This document shows, one piece after another, positions 26,152 to 34,730 of a DNA stretch of 62,816 nucleotides; positions within the stretch are counted from its first letter, which is position 1, and every line of letters starts with the position of its first letter. The notes under the pieces are model-generated. The model was not told where the DNA came from. It ran no database searches and saw only the letters and a list, made by a program, of their open reading frames with translations. Made by a program: the position numbers and the translations under genes. This DNA is from an uncultured Pseudomonadota bacterium (lineage in GTDB: Bacteria > Pseudomonadota > Gammaproteobacteria > Steroidobacterales > Steroidobacteraceae). Location of the stretch: positions 1 through 62,816 of the forward strand of contig CAIOZU010000046.1 in NCBI GenBank assembly GCA_903862885.1. The letters are read 5' to 3'.

Positions 26152-27972
26152 ATGAGCCTCCTGGTGTTGTGCACCGCCTGCTCATCCTCCACCGCCGTGA
26201 CCCCAAAGGCGATGGAGCCATCGAGCACACGTTCCATTCAGCAAGGTCTGATCACCGGATTCAGCGATGCACAGGGTGGCCACACGTGGTTGGGCATCCC
26301 CTATGCCGCACCACCGGTGGGCCCGCTGCGCTGGCGCCCACCGCAGCCCGCCAGCGCGTGGAGCGGCATGCACTCCGCACTGCAGGCGGGGCCCGCGTGC
26401 ATCCAGTATGGCTGGCCACTCGGTGGGCTCGGCAAGAACGGCAGTCACCAAGGACAAGAGGATTGCTTGTACCTGAACATCCACGCACCGCACATCGACC
26501 CAGACGCTCTACCGACTACTCGCTTACCCGTCATGGTGTGGATTCATGGGGGTGCGAACACCATCGGTCAAGCCGTTGACTACGACGGGAGCCATCTGGC
26601 CCATAGTCAAAATGTCATTGTGGTGACCCTCAACTATCGGCTCGGTCCGTTTGGTTGGTTCATTCTGCCAAGCGGTGGAACGCCCGATCAGCCACCGCGA
26701 AGCGGGCTCGATGCATCCGGTAATTGGGGGACGCTCGATACCCTCGCCGCACTGCGCTGGGTTCAAGACAATATTGAGGCCTTCGGCGGTGATCGAGGCA
26801 ACGTGACGCTGTTTGGTCAATCGGCGGGTGCGACCAACACACTCGCATTACTGGTATCCCCTTTAAGCGAAGGGCTTTTTCAGCGCGTCATCATCCAAAG
26901 CCTCGGCTTTGGTCTCGCGCCCATGGATCGCATGTCGCATGCCATCGATGACCCGCAACCCGGCACCGAATACAGCAGCACCGAAATTTTACTTAAACTC
27001 CTACAAAGCCAAGGACGTGCCACCGATCGAGCTCAGGCCAAAGCCTTGGTAGCGACATTAAGCAATGATCAGATCGCCGACTTCCTGCGCAGTATCGATC
27101 CCTGGACGCTCTACACCACCTACCACCCATCGACGCTCGCGACCGCCAAATTCCCCACTGTCTTCCAAGACGGCACGGTGATTCGCCAAGGTGATCTGAG
27201 CGACTTATTGGCTGACCCTAAACGCCATCTCGCCGTCCCCGCCATCGTCGGCACCAATCGCGATGAAGCGAAAATGTTCATGGCCTTTGATCCTCGGCTG
27301 GTAGTGACCTTGGCAGGCTTGCCGGTGTGGATCAAGAACTCGGCGGTGTACGAACGAGAATCCCACTATCGAGCCCTTCTTTGGAAAGCCAATGGTGTCG
27401 ATCAATTAGCCGCCGCACTGAACGCGGGTGGCTCGACGACTTACGCCTACCGTTGGGACTGGCGCGAAGAGGGTCGACATTACGGGTTTATTGACGCCAG
27501 TCGCTTAGTCGGTGCCTCGCATGGACTGGAGATTCCTTTCGTGTTCGGCAACTTCACGATCGGATCCTCATCCACACTGCTCTTCAATAAAGATAATGAA
27601 GCGCCTCGCCTACGACTCAGTGAAGCGATGATGAGCTATTGGGGACACTTCGCGCACAGCGGCGATCCCAACCAAGGCAGACACCCCACTGAACCTATCT
27701 GGCCCGCTTGGCAGGCCACCGAACAGGACCCAGCGCTGATGGTGTTTAATACGGACGCTCAGGGTGGCGTCCGCGCCAGCAATGAACGGACGTCTAAAGA
27801 GCAAGTACTTGCCCTCATGGAGGCTGAAGAACCCAACGACCTGAGCGCGTGCCGTATGTTTGTGGCCACTTTTCGTGACCGCTTCAACACCTGGGCCGAC
27901 CAGGTCTGGCCTACCTTCAAACATGGCCTATGCAGTGTCCAGATCAGCGCACGGCGACCTCTACCGCCGTGA
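26152..27972 (+). CDS. Carboxylesterase type B, exported
   Basis: The 606-residue enzyme is an alpha/beta-hydrolase of the cholinesterase/carboxylesterase family. The oxyanion motif WIHGGANTIG, the nucleophile elbow LFGQSAGATN, an acid candidate in GTNRDEAKMF and the histidine segment GASHGLEIPFVF complete the triad. The N-terminus is a signal peptide (LLVLCTACSSS) and may be a lipoprotein signal, though Cys at -3 is not ideal. The ATG at 26152 was chosen over the upstream TTG because it starts the signal peptide. The frame begins inside the end of the LysR gene. It probably hydrolyses esters in the periplasm. The substrate is unknown. Confidence 0.92.
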   Translation: MSLLVLCTACSSSTAVTPKAMEPSSTRSIQQGLITGFSDAQGGHTWLGIPYAAPPVGPLRWRPPQPASAWSGMHSALQAGPACIQYGWPLGGLGKNGSHQGQEDCLYLNIHAPHIDPDALPTTRLPVMVWIHGGANTIGQAVDYDGSHLAHSQNVIVVTLNYRLGPFGWFILPSGGTPDQPPRSGLDASGNWGTLDTLAALRWVQDNIEAFGGDRGNVTLFGQSAGATNTLALLVSPLSEGLFQRVIIQSLGFGLAPMDRMSHAIDDPQPGTEYSSTEILLKLLQSQGRATDRAQAKALVATLSNDQIADFLRSIDPWTLYTTYHPSTLATAKFPTVFQDGTVIRQGDLSDLLADPKRHLAVPAIVGTNRDEAKMFMAFDPRLVVTLAGLPVWIKNSAVYERESHYRALLWKANGVDQLAAALNAGGSTTYAYRWDWREEGRHYGFIDASRLVGASHGLEIPFVFGNFTIGSSSTLLFNKDNEAPRLRLSEAMMSYWGHFAHSGDPNQGRHPTEPIWPAWQATEQDPALMVFNTDAQGGVRASNERTSKEQVLALMEAEEPNDLSACRMFVATFRDRFNTWADQVWPTFKHGLCSVQISARRPLPP

Positions 27973-28021
27973 CAGGACGACTCGAGAGACCTCTCACCCC
28001 TCTGCATCATAGAAGCACAAC

Positions 28022-28747
28022 ATGCACCCATCGCTCTGGTCCCGAATCTGTTATTTTTTTTACATCGACTCCCCACCCGTGTCCGCACACGAAGCGTGGC
28101 GTTCCACGCTCGGTGCCTTTTTAGGTCTTGGGATCACAGGCCTCATACTTCACCACGTGGCATCCGAAAACCTCTGGTTACTGGCGCCCATCGGCGCCAC
28201 CACGGTGTTGGTGTTTCTCATGCCTCACAGCCCCGCCTCCTCCCCGCGGTCTGTGCTGGGCGGCTATCTATTGGCGGCCCTCTCATCAGCGCTCGCAATT
28301 TACTTGATTCCGTATGCACCGATACGCACGGCCGCCGCCGTTGCACTATGCATCTTCTTAATGGCGCGATTCAATTGTGCACATCCGTCCGCGGGTGCCG
28401 CGGCATTACTGCTCTCCGTCGGATCCTCGCACCTCAGCAGCCTCTGGTTATCGTTACTGACTCTCCTCGAGGGCAACATGCTGTTGTTGTTTCTATCTGC
28501 CTGGCTCGTCAACAGGGTCATACTGCAAAGACCGTACCCTTACCATCCAGGAAGCAAGCTAAACAAACCGAGTGTCGCACCCACCGACACCCTAGCGATC
28601 AGCCATAGGGACCTTGACCAAGCGATTCGATCCAGCGACAGCTTTGTGAACGTACAAGAAAATGAACTACTCGAACTGTACGAAAGCGCGCTACAAAATG
28701 CGCGCACCCGCTTGGCCGCACAGACCCGTGCAGGCGGCCCGTCCTAA
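28022..28747 (+). CDS. HPP-family integral membrane protein
   Basis: The 241-residue protein has four or five hydrophobic helices in its first 170 residues and the motif LLAPIGATTVLVFLMPHSP, followed later by NCAHPSAGAAALL, which corresponds to the His-Pro-Pro-Gly region that names the HPP family. Here the second Pro is Ser. A cytoplasmic tail of about 60 residues follows. HPP proteins have been linked to nitrite transport in some cyanobacteria and plants, but the role here is not known. No clear ribosome site precedes the ATG. Confidence 0.8.
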   Translation: MHPSLWSRICYFFYIDSPPVSAHEAWRSTLGAFLGLGITGLILHHVASENLWLLAPIGATTVLVFLMPHSPASSPRSVLGGYLLAALSSALAIYLIPYAPIRTAAAVALCIFLMARFNCAHPSAGAAALLLSVGSSHLSSLWLSLLTLLEGNMLLLFLSAWLVNRVILQRPYPYHPGSKLNKPSVAPTDTLAISHRDLDQAIRSSDSFVNVQENELLELYESALQNARTRLAAQTRAGGPS

Positions 28748-28913
28748 AGAGGCGCGACCTGCCACCACCAGGCGATGGGCGAGGAGACAGCGACCATGCA
28801 CCGGCCCTCGCTGTTCACTGTGCTTTGCGTAAAAACCGATTTGATGCTATTATTTTCAGTGCGTTAAACAGCTATCATTTAGCACAACCTCCTTCATCAG
28901 CACCTAGGTTGAG

Positions 28914-29231
28914 ATGACCCGACTGCGGCATACTGCCCCGATTCTGTTGGCTGCACTCTTCTGGCTTGCCCAGCTGCAAGGGACATGGCACGGCATCAGC
29001 CACCTCGCGGACTTGACGCATGTCCAAAAGCACGTCAACCAAGCGCACACAGCGAGCTGCCTAGACTGCGCGGCACTCGCCCAGGCGGGTGGCGCACCCA
29101 TCGTGGCCACCACCGCCACGCCGCTACTATCACTCACTAACGATCTCTCCTTCATCGTCATCGCGGCCGCCATCCCGACGCTGTTTGGCGCCGCCTATCA
29201 CTCGAGGGCACCACCCGACACGCTGATCTGA
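28914..29231 (+). CDS. Small DUF2946-like membrane or exported protein
   Basis: The 105-residue protein has an N-terminal hydrophobic segment (ILLAALFWLAQL), a His-rich stretch (WHGISHLADLTHVQKHVNQAH), a CLDC pair and a second hydrophobic segment near residue 78. This arrangement is common in small DUF2946-type proteins that sit before metal- or siderophore-linked TonB receptors. The His and Cys residues suggest metal handling, which is inference. The next gene, a TonB receptor, starts 63 bases downstream, so the two are probably one unit. Confidence 0.55.
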   Translation: MTRLRHTAPILLAALFWLAQLQGTWHGISHLADLTHVQKHVNQAHTASCLDCAALAQAGGAPIVATTATPLLSLTNDLSFIVIAAAIPTLFGAAYHSRAPPDTLI

Positions 29232-29294
29232 TAGCGACTGACGGGTTGTGAGAATCACAACCCCCTAGCTGTTTGCTTTCGTTCGGAGTGTACG

Positions 29295-31472
29295 ATGTCA
29301 CGTGTTCCTAATATCCGAGCGGCGATCGCCCTGGCCATCACCGCGTTAACTGTCATGGCGAGTCCCATCGCTGCCTCCCCATTGGAGACCGTGGAGACCA
29401 CCCCAACAGACACACTCGCTGAGATACAAGTGATCGCTAAGCGTCTCAACGAGGCACGCAGCAGCATCCAAACACAAACCGGTGCGTCGACTTACACCAT
29501 TGACGCCGCTGCCTTAGCTGCCACCCCGGGCGGAGACAACTCGCTACTCAATCAAGTCATTCTGCAAGCGCCTGAAGTCACCCAAGACTCCTTTGGTCAG
29601 TTTCATGTGCGTGGCGAACACAATGGCCTACAGTACCGCATCAATGGGATGATCCTGCCCGAAGGCATCGCCGCCTTTGGGCAGTCACTGGATCCGCGAC
29701 TGATCGCTTCGATGAGCTTAATTACCGGCGCGTTACCCGCTGAATACGGCCTTCGCACCGCAGGCATTATCGACATCAGCACAAAAAGCGGAGTATTAGA
29801 TCCCGGTGGCAGCGTGTCGGTGTACGCGGGCAGCCATGGCACGACACAACCCAGTGTCAACTATGGCGGCGGCAGCGGAGCCTTCAGCTACTTCGTGTCA
29901 GGTGATCTATTACACAACGACGTCGGTATTGAGTCCCCCGATGGCAGCGCCACTCCGCTTCATGATCACACCGCGCAAACCCATGCCTTTGCTTACCTAG
30001 AGGACATACTCAACGACAGCAATCGCATCGCCTTAATGGCGGGCAGCTCCGTCGGCACTTTTCAGATTCCTAATCTCCAAGGCAAACAACCGAGTCTCGG
30101 CCTCACGGTCAACGGCACCTCGCTTTACCCAAGCGAACAACTCGATCAGCATCAGCGCGAGGTCACCCAATTTGCGGTCATCAGTTGGCAACACGCCGCA
30201 GGCGCACTGAACGTCCAATCGTCGTGGGTGGCACGCTACTCGAGTCTCACCTTCGTCCCGGACTTACTCGGCGATCTGCTCTATAACGGTCTGGCGCAAC
30301 GTGCCTACAAACAAAACGTCGCTTACGCCGGTCAAAGCGATGGCTCCTACGAATTGAATGACACCCATATGGTGCGCGCCGGCGTCTTTATACAAAGCGA
30401 TCACTCTATGAGCGAGACCCACTCATCCGTGCTCGCCACCAATGATCAAGGGGTGCCACTCACCGACAGGCCCCTGTCTTTGGTCGATCAGAGCTCGCGG
30501 ACGGAAAGTATCTACAGCGCCTATCTGCAGGACGAATGGAAGTTAGCACCCGATCTCACCCTTAACTATGGAGCGCGTTTTGACCAGTTCACCGCCTATA
30601 CCAGCGCCCATCAGCTGAGCCCGCGGCTGAATATGGTCTGGAAGGCATCCACAGAGACCACCCTCCATGCAGGCTACGCACGGTACTTCTCCCCACCTCC
30701 CTTTGAGCTGGTTGGCAGTCAATACCTCGCCCTGTTTAAAAACACCACCCACGCCCCCTCCTCTCTGGTGGCTGATCTGCCACAGCCGGAGCGCGCCCAT
30801 TATTACGACCTCGGCATACAACAAAAAGTGACTCGCGACTTAACGATCGCGTTGGATGCGTACCTTAAGCAATCGACTCAGCTCATTGATGAGGGACAAT
30901 TCGGGGCCCCGATCATCTTGACCCCCTTCAATTATCGCTATGGCAAACAAAAGGGCGTTGAAGCCACGCTCAACTACACCACCCACAATCTCACCGCCTA
31001 CCTCAATCTGGCGATACAAGGCGCGACCGGTAAGGCGATTGATACCTCACAGTTCAATTTCGCGGCGGCGGACTGGTTGTACATCGCGCAGCATGACATC
31101 CACCTAGATCATGAGCAGCAGCACACCGCCTCCGGCGGCGTATCGTATCAATGGCATGACACCCGCTTCAGTGCAGATTTTCTATATGGCTCTGGGCTGC
31201 GCGCGAATCAACCCTTGCCGGTGGGTGAACTCACGCCCTTCGGTGGCGACGGCATTCCCAACGGCCTGAGTCTGCCCGTTTACACGCAGGTCAACGTCGG
31301 GCTATCGCGCCTCCTCCATCCCCAAGGCGCCGGGCCCTTAACCGTGCGCTTGGATGTCATCAATCTATTTGATACCAAATACGCCATCCGTGACGGCACT
31401 GGCGTGGGCGTGGGCGCACCACAATTCGGTCCGCGACGCGGACTGTTCGTGGGCGTATCGTTAGCCTTCTAA
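29295..31472 (+). CDS. TonB-dependent outer-membrane receptor (second)
   Basis: The 725-residue receptor has a signal peptide (IAASPL cut region), a plug domain with LNQVILQAPEVTQDSFGQFH and VRGEHNGLQYRINGMILPEG, and a barrel ending in GLFVGVSLAF. CGGAGTG precedes the ATG. It is preceded by a small His/Cys-containing protein and followed by a cobalamin riboswitch, but the riboswitch lies after its stop, so it does not control this gene. Being next to btuF-btuC-btuD suggests vitamin B12 as cargo, while the small upstream protein points to a metal. The cargo is undecided. Confidence 0.93.
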   Translation: MSRVPNIRAAIALAITALTVMASPIAASPLETVETTPTDTLAEIQVIAKRLNEARSSIQTQTGASTYTIDAAALAATPGGDNSLLNQVILQAPEVTQDSFGQFHVRGEHNGLQYRINGMILPEGIAAFGQSLDPRLIASMSLITGALPAEYGLRTAGIIDISTKSGVLDPGGSVSVYAGSHGTTQPSVNYGGGSGAFSYFVSGDLLHNDVGIESPDGSATPLHDHTAQTHAFAYLEDILNDSNRIALMAGSSVGTFQIPNLQGKQPSLGLTVNGTSLYPSEQLDQHQREVTQFAVISWQHAAGALNVQSSWVARYSSLTFVPDLLGDLLYNGLAQRAYKQNVAYAGQSDGSYELNDTHMVRAGVFIQSDHSMSETHSSVLATNDQGVPLTDRPLSLVDQSSRTESIYSAYLQDEWKLAPDLTLNYGARFDQFTAYTSAHQLSPRLNMVWKASTETTLHAGYARYFSPPPFELVGSQYLALFKNTTHAPSSLVADLPQPERAHYYDLGIQQKVTRDLTIALDAYLKQSTQLIDEGQFGAPIILTPFNYRYGKQKGVEATLNYTTHNLTAYLNLAIQGATGKAIDTSQFNFAAADWLYIAQHDIHLDHEQQHTASGGVSYQWHDTRFSADFLYGSGLRANQPLPVGELTPFGGDGIPNGLSLPVYTQVNVGLSRLLHPQGAGPLTVRLDVINLFDTKYAIRDGTGVGVGAPQFGPRRGLFVGVSLAF

Positions 31473-31596
31473 GATATGAACCCGACCTGAGCGGGTTGAG
31501 CCATCCCCTCAGCCGTCCGTCCGTCCATCCATCAGCCACGGGACGCTCGCTCAGCGCTTGACGAACACGGGAGGTCACCGCACACTGACGGCGTTT

Positions 31597-31780
31597 CAGG
31601 TGCTTGCTAGGCGAATGGCGCTCGCGAGTTAAACGGGAAACTGGTGAGGCCGCAAGGCGAGCCCAGTACTGCCCCCGCAACGGTAAGTGAGTTAGCTCAG
31701 GTCAAATAGCCACTGTGCATGCGCATGGGAAGGCGACCTGAGAGGGACATCCCCACTCACGAGTCCGGAGACCGGCCTGT
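31597..31780 (+). promoter_or_regulatory. Cobalamin riboswitch upstream of btuF
   Basis: The stretch contains the conserved elements of a B12 riboswitch in order: GTTAAACGGGAAAC-GGTG, CAGTACTGCCCCCGCAACGG, the B12 box AGCCACTG at 31708-31715, and GAGTCCGGAGACCGGCCTG at 31761-31779. It lies 130 bases before the btuF start, so it probably represses uptake genes when adenosylcobalamin is bound. I do not see a clean intrinsic terminator before btuF, so sequestration of the ribosome site is more likely. Confidence 0.93.
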
Positions 31781-31911
31781 AAAAGCGCGGCAAGAGTTGC
31801 GGTGGGCAACGTCGATGCGAACATCGGAAGCACGTGGCTCCGTTCGCCCGACCCCACCCTGTCATGCCCTGATTTTTTTATGCGCACGGCGGGTGCGTCA
31901 AGGCGGACGGT

Positions 31912-32823
31912 ATGCGTGCACATCGATCTCAGTGGATCAGCGCCGGTGTCGCCCTGATGGCACTTGCGTGGATGAGCGCTCACACCTTGGCGATGTCGGC
32001 TCCACAGAGCCCCAGCGTGACCGATGATCGCGGACAGGTCATCCACTTTGATAAACCACCACAACGCATCATCACCTTACTGCCCTCTCTCTCGGAGATG
32101 ATCTGCGAACTCGATGCCTGCGATCGGCTAGTGGCCACTGATCGCTATGCGAACTGGCCCGTCCGTGTGCGCACCCTACCCAAGGTGGGCGGCATCGACG
32201 ACACACCCATAGAAGCAGTCATTGCACTGCGACCGGACGTGGTCGTGGCCGCGAGCTCCTCGCGAGCCATCCATCGTCTGGAGGAGCTCGGCATTCGAGT
32301 GGTCGCACTGGAGCCTAAAACATTCGGCGACATCCATCGTGCCTTCATCACCCTAGCGACCCTATTAGGCACACCCGACCAGGGCGCGATTGCATGGCAT
32401 CGCCTCGAGACGCGAATGCAGGCGGCAGCGCTACGGATCCCGGCGAGTGCGCATGGAAAAACCGTGTATTTTGAGGTGTCAGATGCCCCGCATGCCGCGA
32501 GCACGGCGTCTTTTGTGGGTGAGATGCTCGCGCGCTTAGGCTTAGTCAGCGTGGTGCCAGGCCAGCTCGGACCGTTTCCCCAGCTAAACCCTGAGTTTGT
32601 GGTCCGCGTGCAACCGGATCTCATCATGGCGCCTAAAGAGTCCTTAGTCAGCATGCAAGCACGTCCCGGTTGGTCACAGTTAATGGCCTTTCAACACGCA
32701 ATGACCTGCGGGTTCACCACCGAGCAATTTAATATTTTGGTGCGTGCGGGGCCACGACTCGCTGAGGCGGCGGATGACATAGCGCAGTGTGTCACCACCT
32801 TGTACGCACGAAATCCCCCATGA
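31912..32823 (+). CDS. btuF: Cobalamin ABC transporter substrate-binding protein
   Basis: The 303-residue periplasmic protein has a signal peptide and the two-lobed BtuF fold: RIITLLPSLSEMICELDACD, then VGGIDDTPIEAVIALRPDVV and VVALEPKTFGDI. These are typical of B12-binding proteins that hand cobalamin to BtuC-BtuD. The ATG at 31912 has AAGGCGG upstream. The cobalamin riboswitch in front and the overlapping btuC behind make the assignment strong. Its stop overlaps the btuC start by four bases (ATGA). Confidence 0.92.
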   Translation: MRAHRSQWISAGVALMALAWMSAHTLAMSAPQSPSVTDDRGQVIHFDKPPQRIITLLPSLSEMICELDACDRLVATDRYANWPVRVRTLPKVGGIDDTPIEAVIALRPDVVVAASSSRAIHRLEELGIRVVALEPKTFGDIHRAFITLATLLGTPDQGAIAWHRLETRMQAAALRIPASAHGKTVYFEVSDAPHAASTASFVGEMLARLGLVSVVPGQLGPFPQLNPEFVVRVQPDLIMAPKESLVSMQARPGWSQLMAFQHAMTCGFTTEQFNILVRAGPRLAEAADDIAQCVTTLYARNPP

Positions 32824-33857
32824 CCACTCTCTCATCCATCACTCCGCCCAAGAGAACGGTGCGACGCTTTAGCGCGATCCATTTGGCACTTGCCCTCGGA
32901 GTGATCGCGCTGCTGTTGGGGCTCGGCGGGCTGGCGGCCGGCAGCGAAGGCTGGTCCTTTGCGCTGGCTAGAGACTGGTGGTTCATTAGTATGATTCGCG
33001 CGCCGCGTACGATGGGTGCGTTTTTGGCGGGCGGCCTACTCGGTCTCGCTGGCGCCATTGCACAAGGCGTTTTCCGAAATCCACTGGCTGATCCCTATTT
33101 GCTCGGATCCGCCTCAGGCGCCACGTTCGCGATCGTGCTCACTTTATCGGCGGGCAGCGCCTTCGGATTACCGATTGGCATCCTAGGTACTGACTGGTTT
33201 TTGCGACTGGGCTTAGTGGGCGTGGCTTTTCTCGGCGCCTTGGGTGGCATCGCCCTCACCCTCGCCTTAGCACGGGGCGCAAAGCAACCGTCGGTGCTGC
33301 TACTCGGTGGCGTGGTGGTCGGCGTGCTACTGGGTGCCGTCTCTAATCTCCTCATGCTGGTGTCTCCCGAAGCGCTTCGCGGCGCGCAGATTTTTTTATT
33401 GGGCACCACCGGATTTTTAGGTTGGAACAGCGTCTTCCCCTTACTCGCGAGTCTGGCACTGTGTTTACCCACCGCGGTGCGGTTCGCCCGCGTCTTAGAC
33501 GCATTGGTATTAGGTGAAGACACCGCAACCACCTTAGGCATCCGTATTCCGGCGGCACGTTTACTACTGGTGCTGCTACTGGCATTAGCCACCGGCACCG
33601 CGGTGGCAGAAACAGGCCTTGTCGCCTTCGTCGGTCTGGTGGCACCCCACTTGGTGAGGCGCACCGTGATCGTTACCCACGGTGCACTGCTCGCGCTGTC
33701 GGCACTGGCTGGGGGCGTATTATTACTCGCCGCTGATGTCGTGGCACGCAGCGTTCTTGCTCCGCAGGAACTGCCGGTCGGTGTGCTGACCGCCGTCTTC
33801 GGCGGTCTTTATCTATTGATCCTGTTGCATCGGCGCTCCGCCCGTGAGGCGACCTGA
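32820..33857 (+). CDS. btuC: Cobalamin ABC transporter permease (FecCD family)
   Basis: The 345-residue permease has about ten membrane helices and family motifs: RAPRTMGAFLAGGLLGLAGA near residue 60, VFRNPLADPYLLG-SASGA, and GLVAFVGLVAPHLVRR late. It forms the membrane channel for vitamin B12 with the ATPase encoded next. The ATG at 32820 overlaps the btuF stop, and its own stop overlaps the next start by one base (TGATG). An in-frame upstream extension to 32787 is inside btuF. The FecCD family also carries haem and siderophores. The riboswitch makes B12 the best call. Confidence 0.92.
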   Translation: MTTLSSITPPKRTVRRFSAIHLALALGVIALLLGLGGLAAGSEGWSFALARDWWFISMIRAPRTMGAFLAGGLLGLAGAIAQGVFRNPLADPYLLGSASGATFAIVLTLSAGSAFGLPIGILGTDWFLRLGLVGVAFLGALGGIALTLALARGAKQPSVLLLGGVVVGVLLGAVSNLLMLVSPEALRGAQIFLLGTTGFLGWNSVFPLLASLALCLPTAVRFARVLDALVLGEDTATTLGIRIPAARLLLVLLLALATGTAVAETGLVAFVGLVAPHLVRRTVIVTHGALLALSALAGGVLLLAADVVARSVLAPQELPVGVLTAVFGGLYLLILLHRRSAREAT

Positions 33858-34639
33858 TGAGTGCGCCGGTCATTGAAGCAAAAATGCTGAGTGTGCGACG
33901 CGGCACACGGCTAGCAGTCAACCAAGTTTCAGCGGGCTTTTACAAAGGTGTGTGGACCACGATTGTCGGCCCTAATGGGGCCGGCAAAAGTACGCTCGTG
34001 TCTGCGTTGGCAGGTCTGTTATCAGCGCACAGCGGTGAGATTCACTTGGACTCAAAGTCACTCAGACACTGGACCTTAAAAGAACGCGCGCATCGGATGA
34101 CGTGGCTTGGCCAAAGCGGCGCCACCGAAGGCGATTTAGCGGCACACGAAATCGTGCGCCTCGGTCGTCTGCCTCGCTATGGCTTACTGGGTGCACCGAC
34201 CACCACGGATGAGCACGCGATCACAGCCGCATTAGAAGAGACGGAAGCCACTGACTTCGCTGATCGTCGCCTCCGTGAACTCTCAGGCGGTGAACGGCAA
34301 CGCGTGCTGTTAGCGCGGGCATTCGCCGCCCACACGCCTATTCTTCTGATGGATGAACCCACCGTTCACCTCGACGCACCCCATCAAAGACGCCTGATTC
34401 AAAGCTTCAAGCGCCGCGCCCTCGCCGGGTGCTCAGTGATCAGCGTGCTCCATGATCTGACCTTGGCACTGGCCGCTGATCGCTTACTCGTGATGGCGGA
34501 CGGTCGCGTGCACGCCGATGGCGCACCCGAAGACCCTGAGGTTCAAAAGATCCTGATGCGTGTGTTTGACCACGCTTTTACGATTGAGTCGATTGGCCAC
34601 GGTGCTGAGCGACGCTTGGCAGCCGTGCCTCTCTTCTGA
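33857..34639 (+). CDS. btuD: Cobalamin ABC transporter ATP-binding protein
   Basis: The 260-residue ATPase has Walker A GPNGAGKST near residue 38, the signature LSGGERQRVLLARAF and Walker B ILLMDEPTVHLD, then the His switch VLHDLTLAL. It powers the BtuC permease. It overlaps btuC by one base and ends the riboswitch-controlled operon. A GH81 gene follows 91 bases later in the same direction and may be separate. Confidence 0.92.
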   Translation: MSAPVIEAKMLSVRRGTRLAVNQVSAGFYKGVWTTIVGPNGAGKSTLVSALAGLLSAHSGEIHLDSKSLRHWTLKERAHRMTWLGQSGATEGDLAAHEIVRLGRLPRYGLLGAPTTTDEHAITAALEETEATDFADRRLRELSGGERQRVLLARAFAAHTPILLMDEPTVHLDAPHQRRLIQSFKRRALAGCSVISVLHDLTLALAADRLLVMADGRVHADGAPEDPEVQKILMRVFDHAFTIESIGHGAERRLAAVPLF

Positions 34640-34730
34640 GGCCGCCGTCGCGCCACACGACGTTTCTGCCCGCTACCGAAGCAGGCGAAAGCCGCTTACA
34701 CTGGGCATCCTTCCTACCTGATTGCACCGT

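Noticed and set aside
28840-28905. AT-rich stretch before the DUF2946-like gene as a Fur or Zur box
   Set aside because: TGATGCTATTATTTTCA is only partly similar to known boxes and lacks the dyad symmetry.
31514-31532. Short CCGT/CCAT tandem repeat before the riboswitch
   Set aside because: Only a few imperfect 4-base copies, outside any gene. Not enough for a phase-variation claim.
33095-33664. 189-residue minus-strand frame inside btuC
   Set aside because: It is antisense to the permease, and Lys/Pro/Ser-rich low-complexity sequence mirrors the membrane-helix codons.
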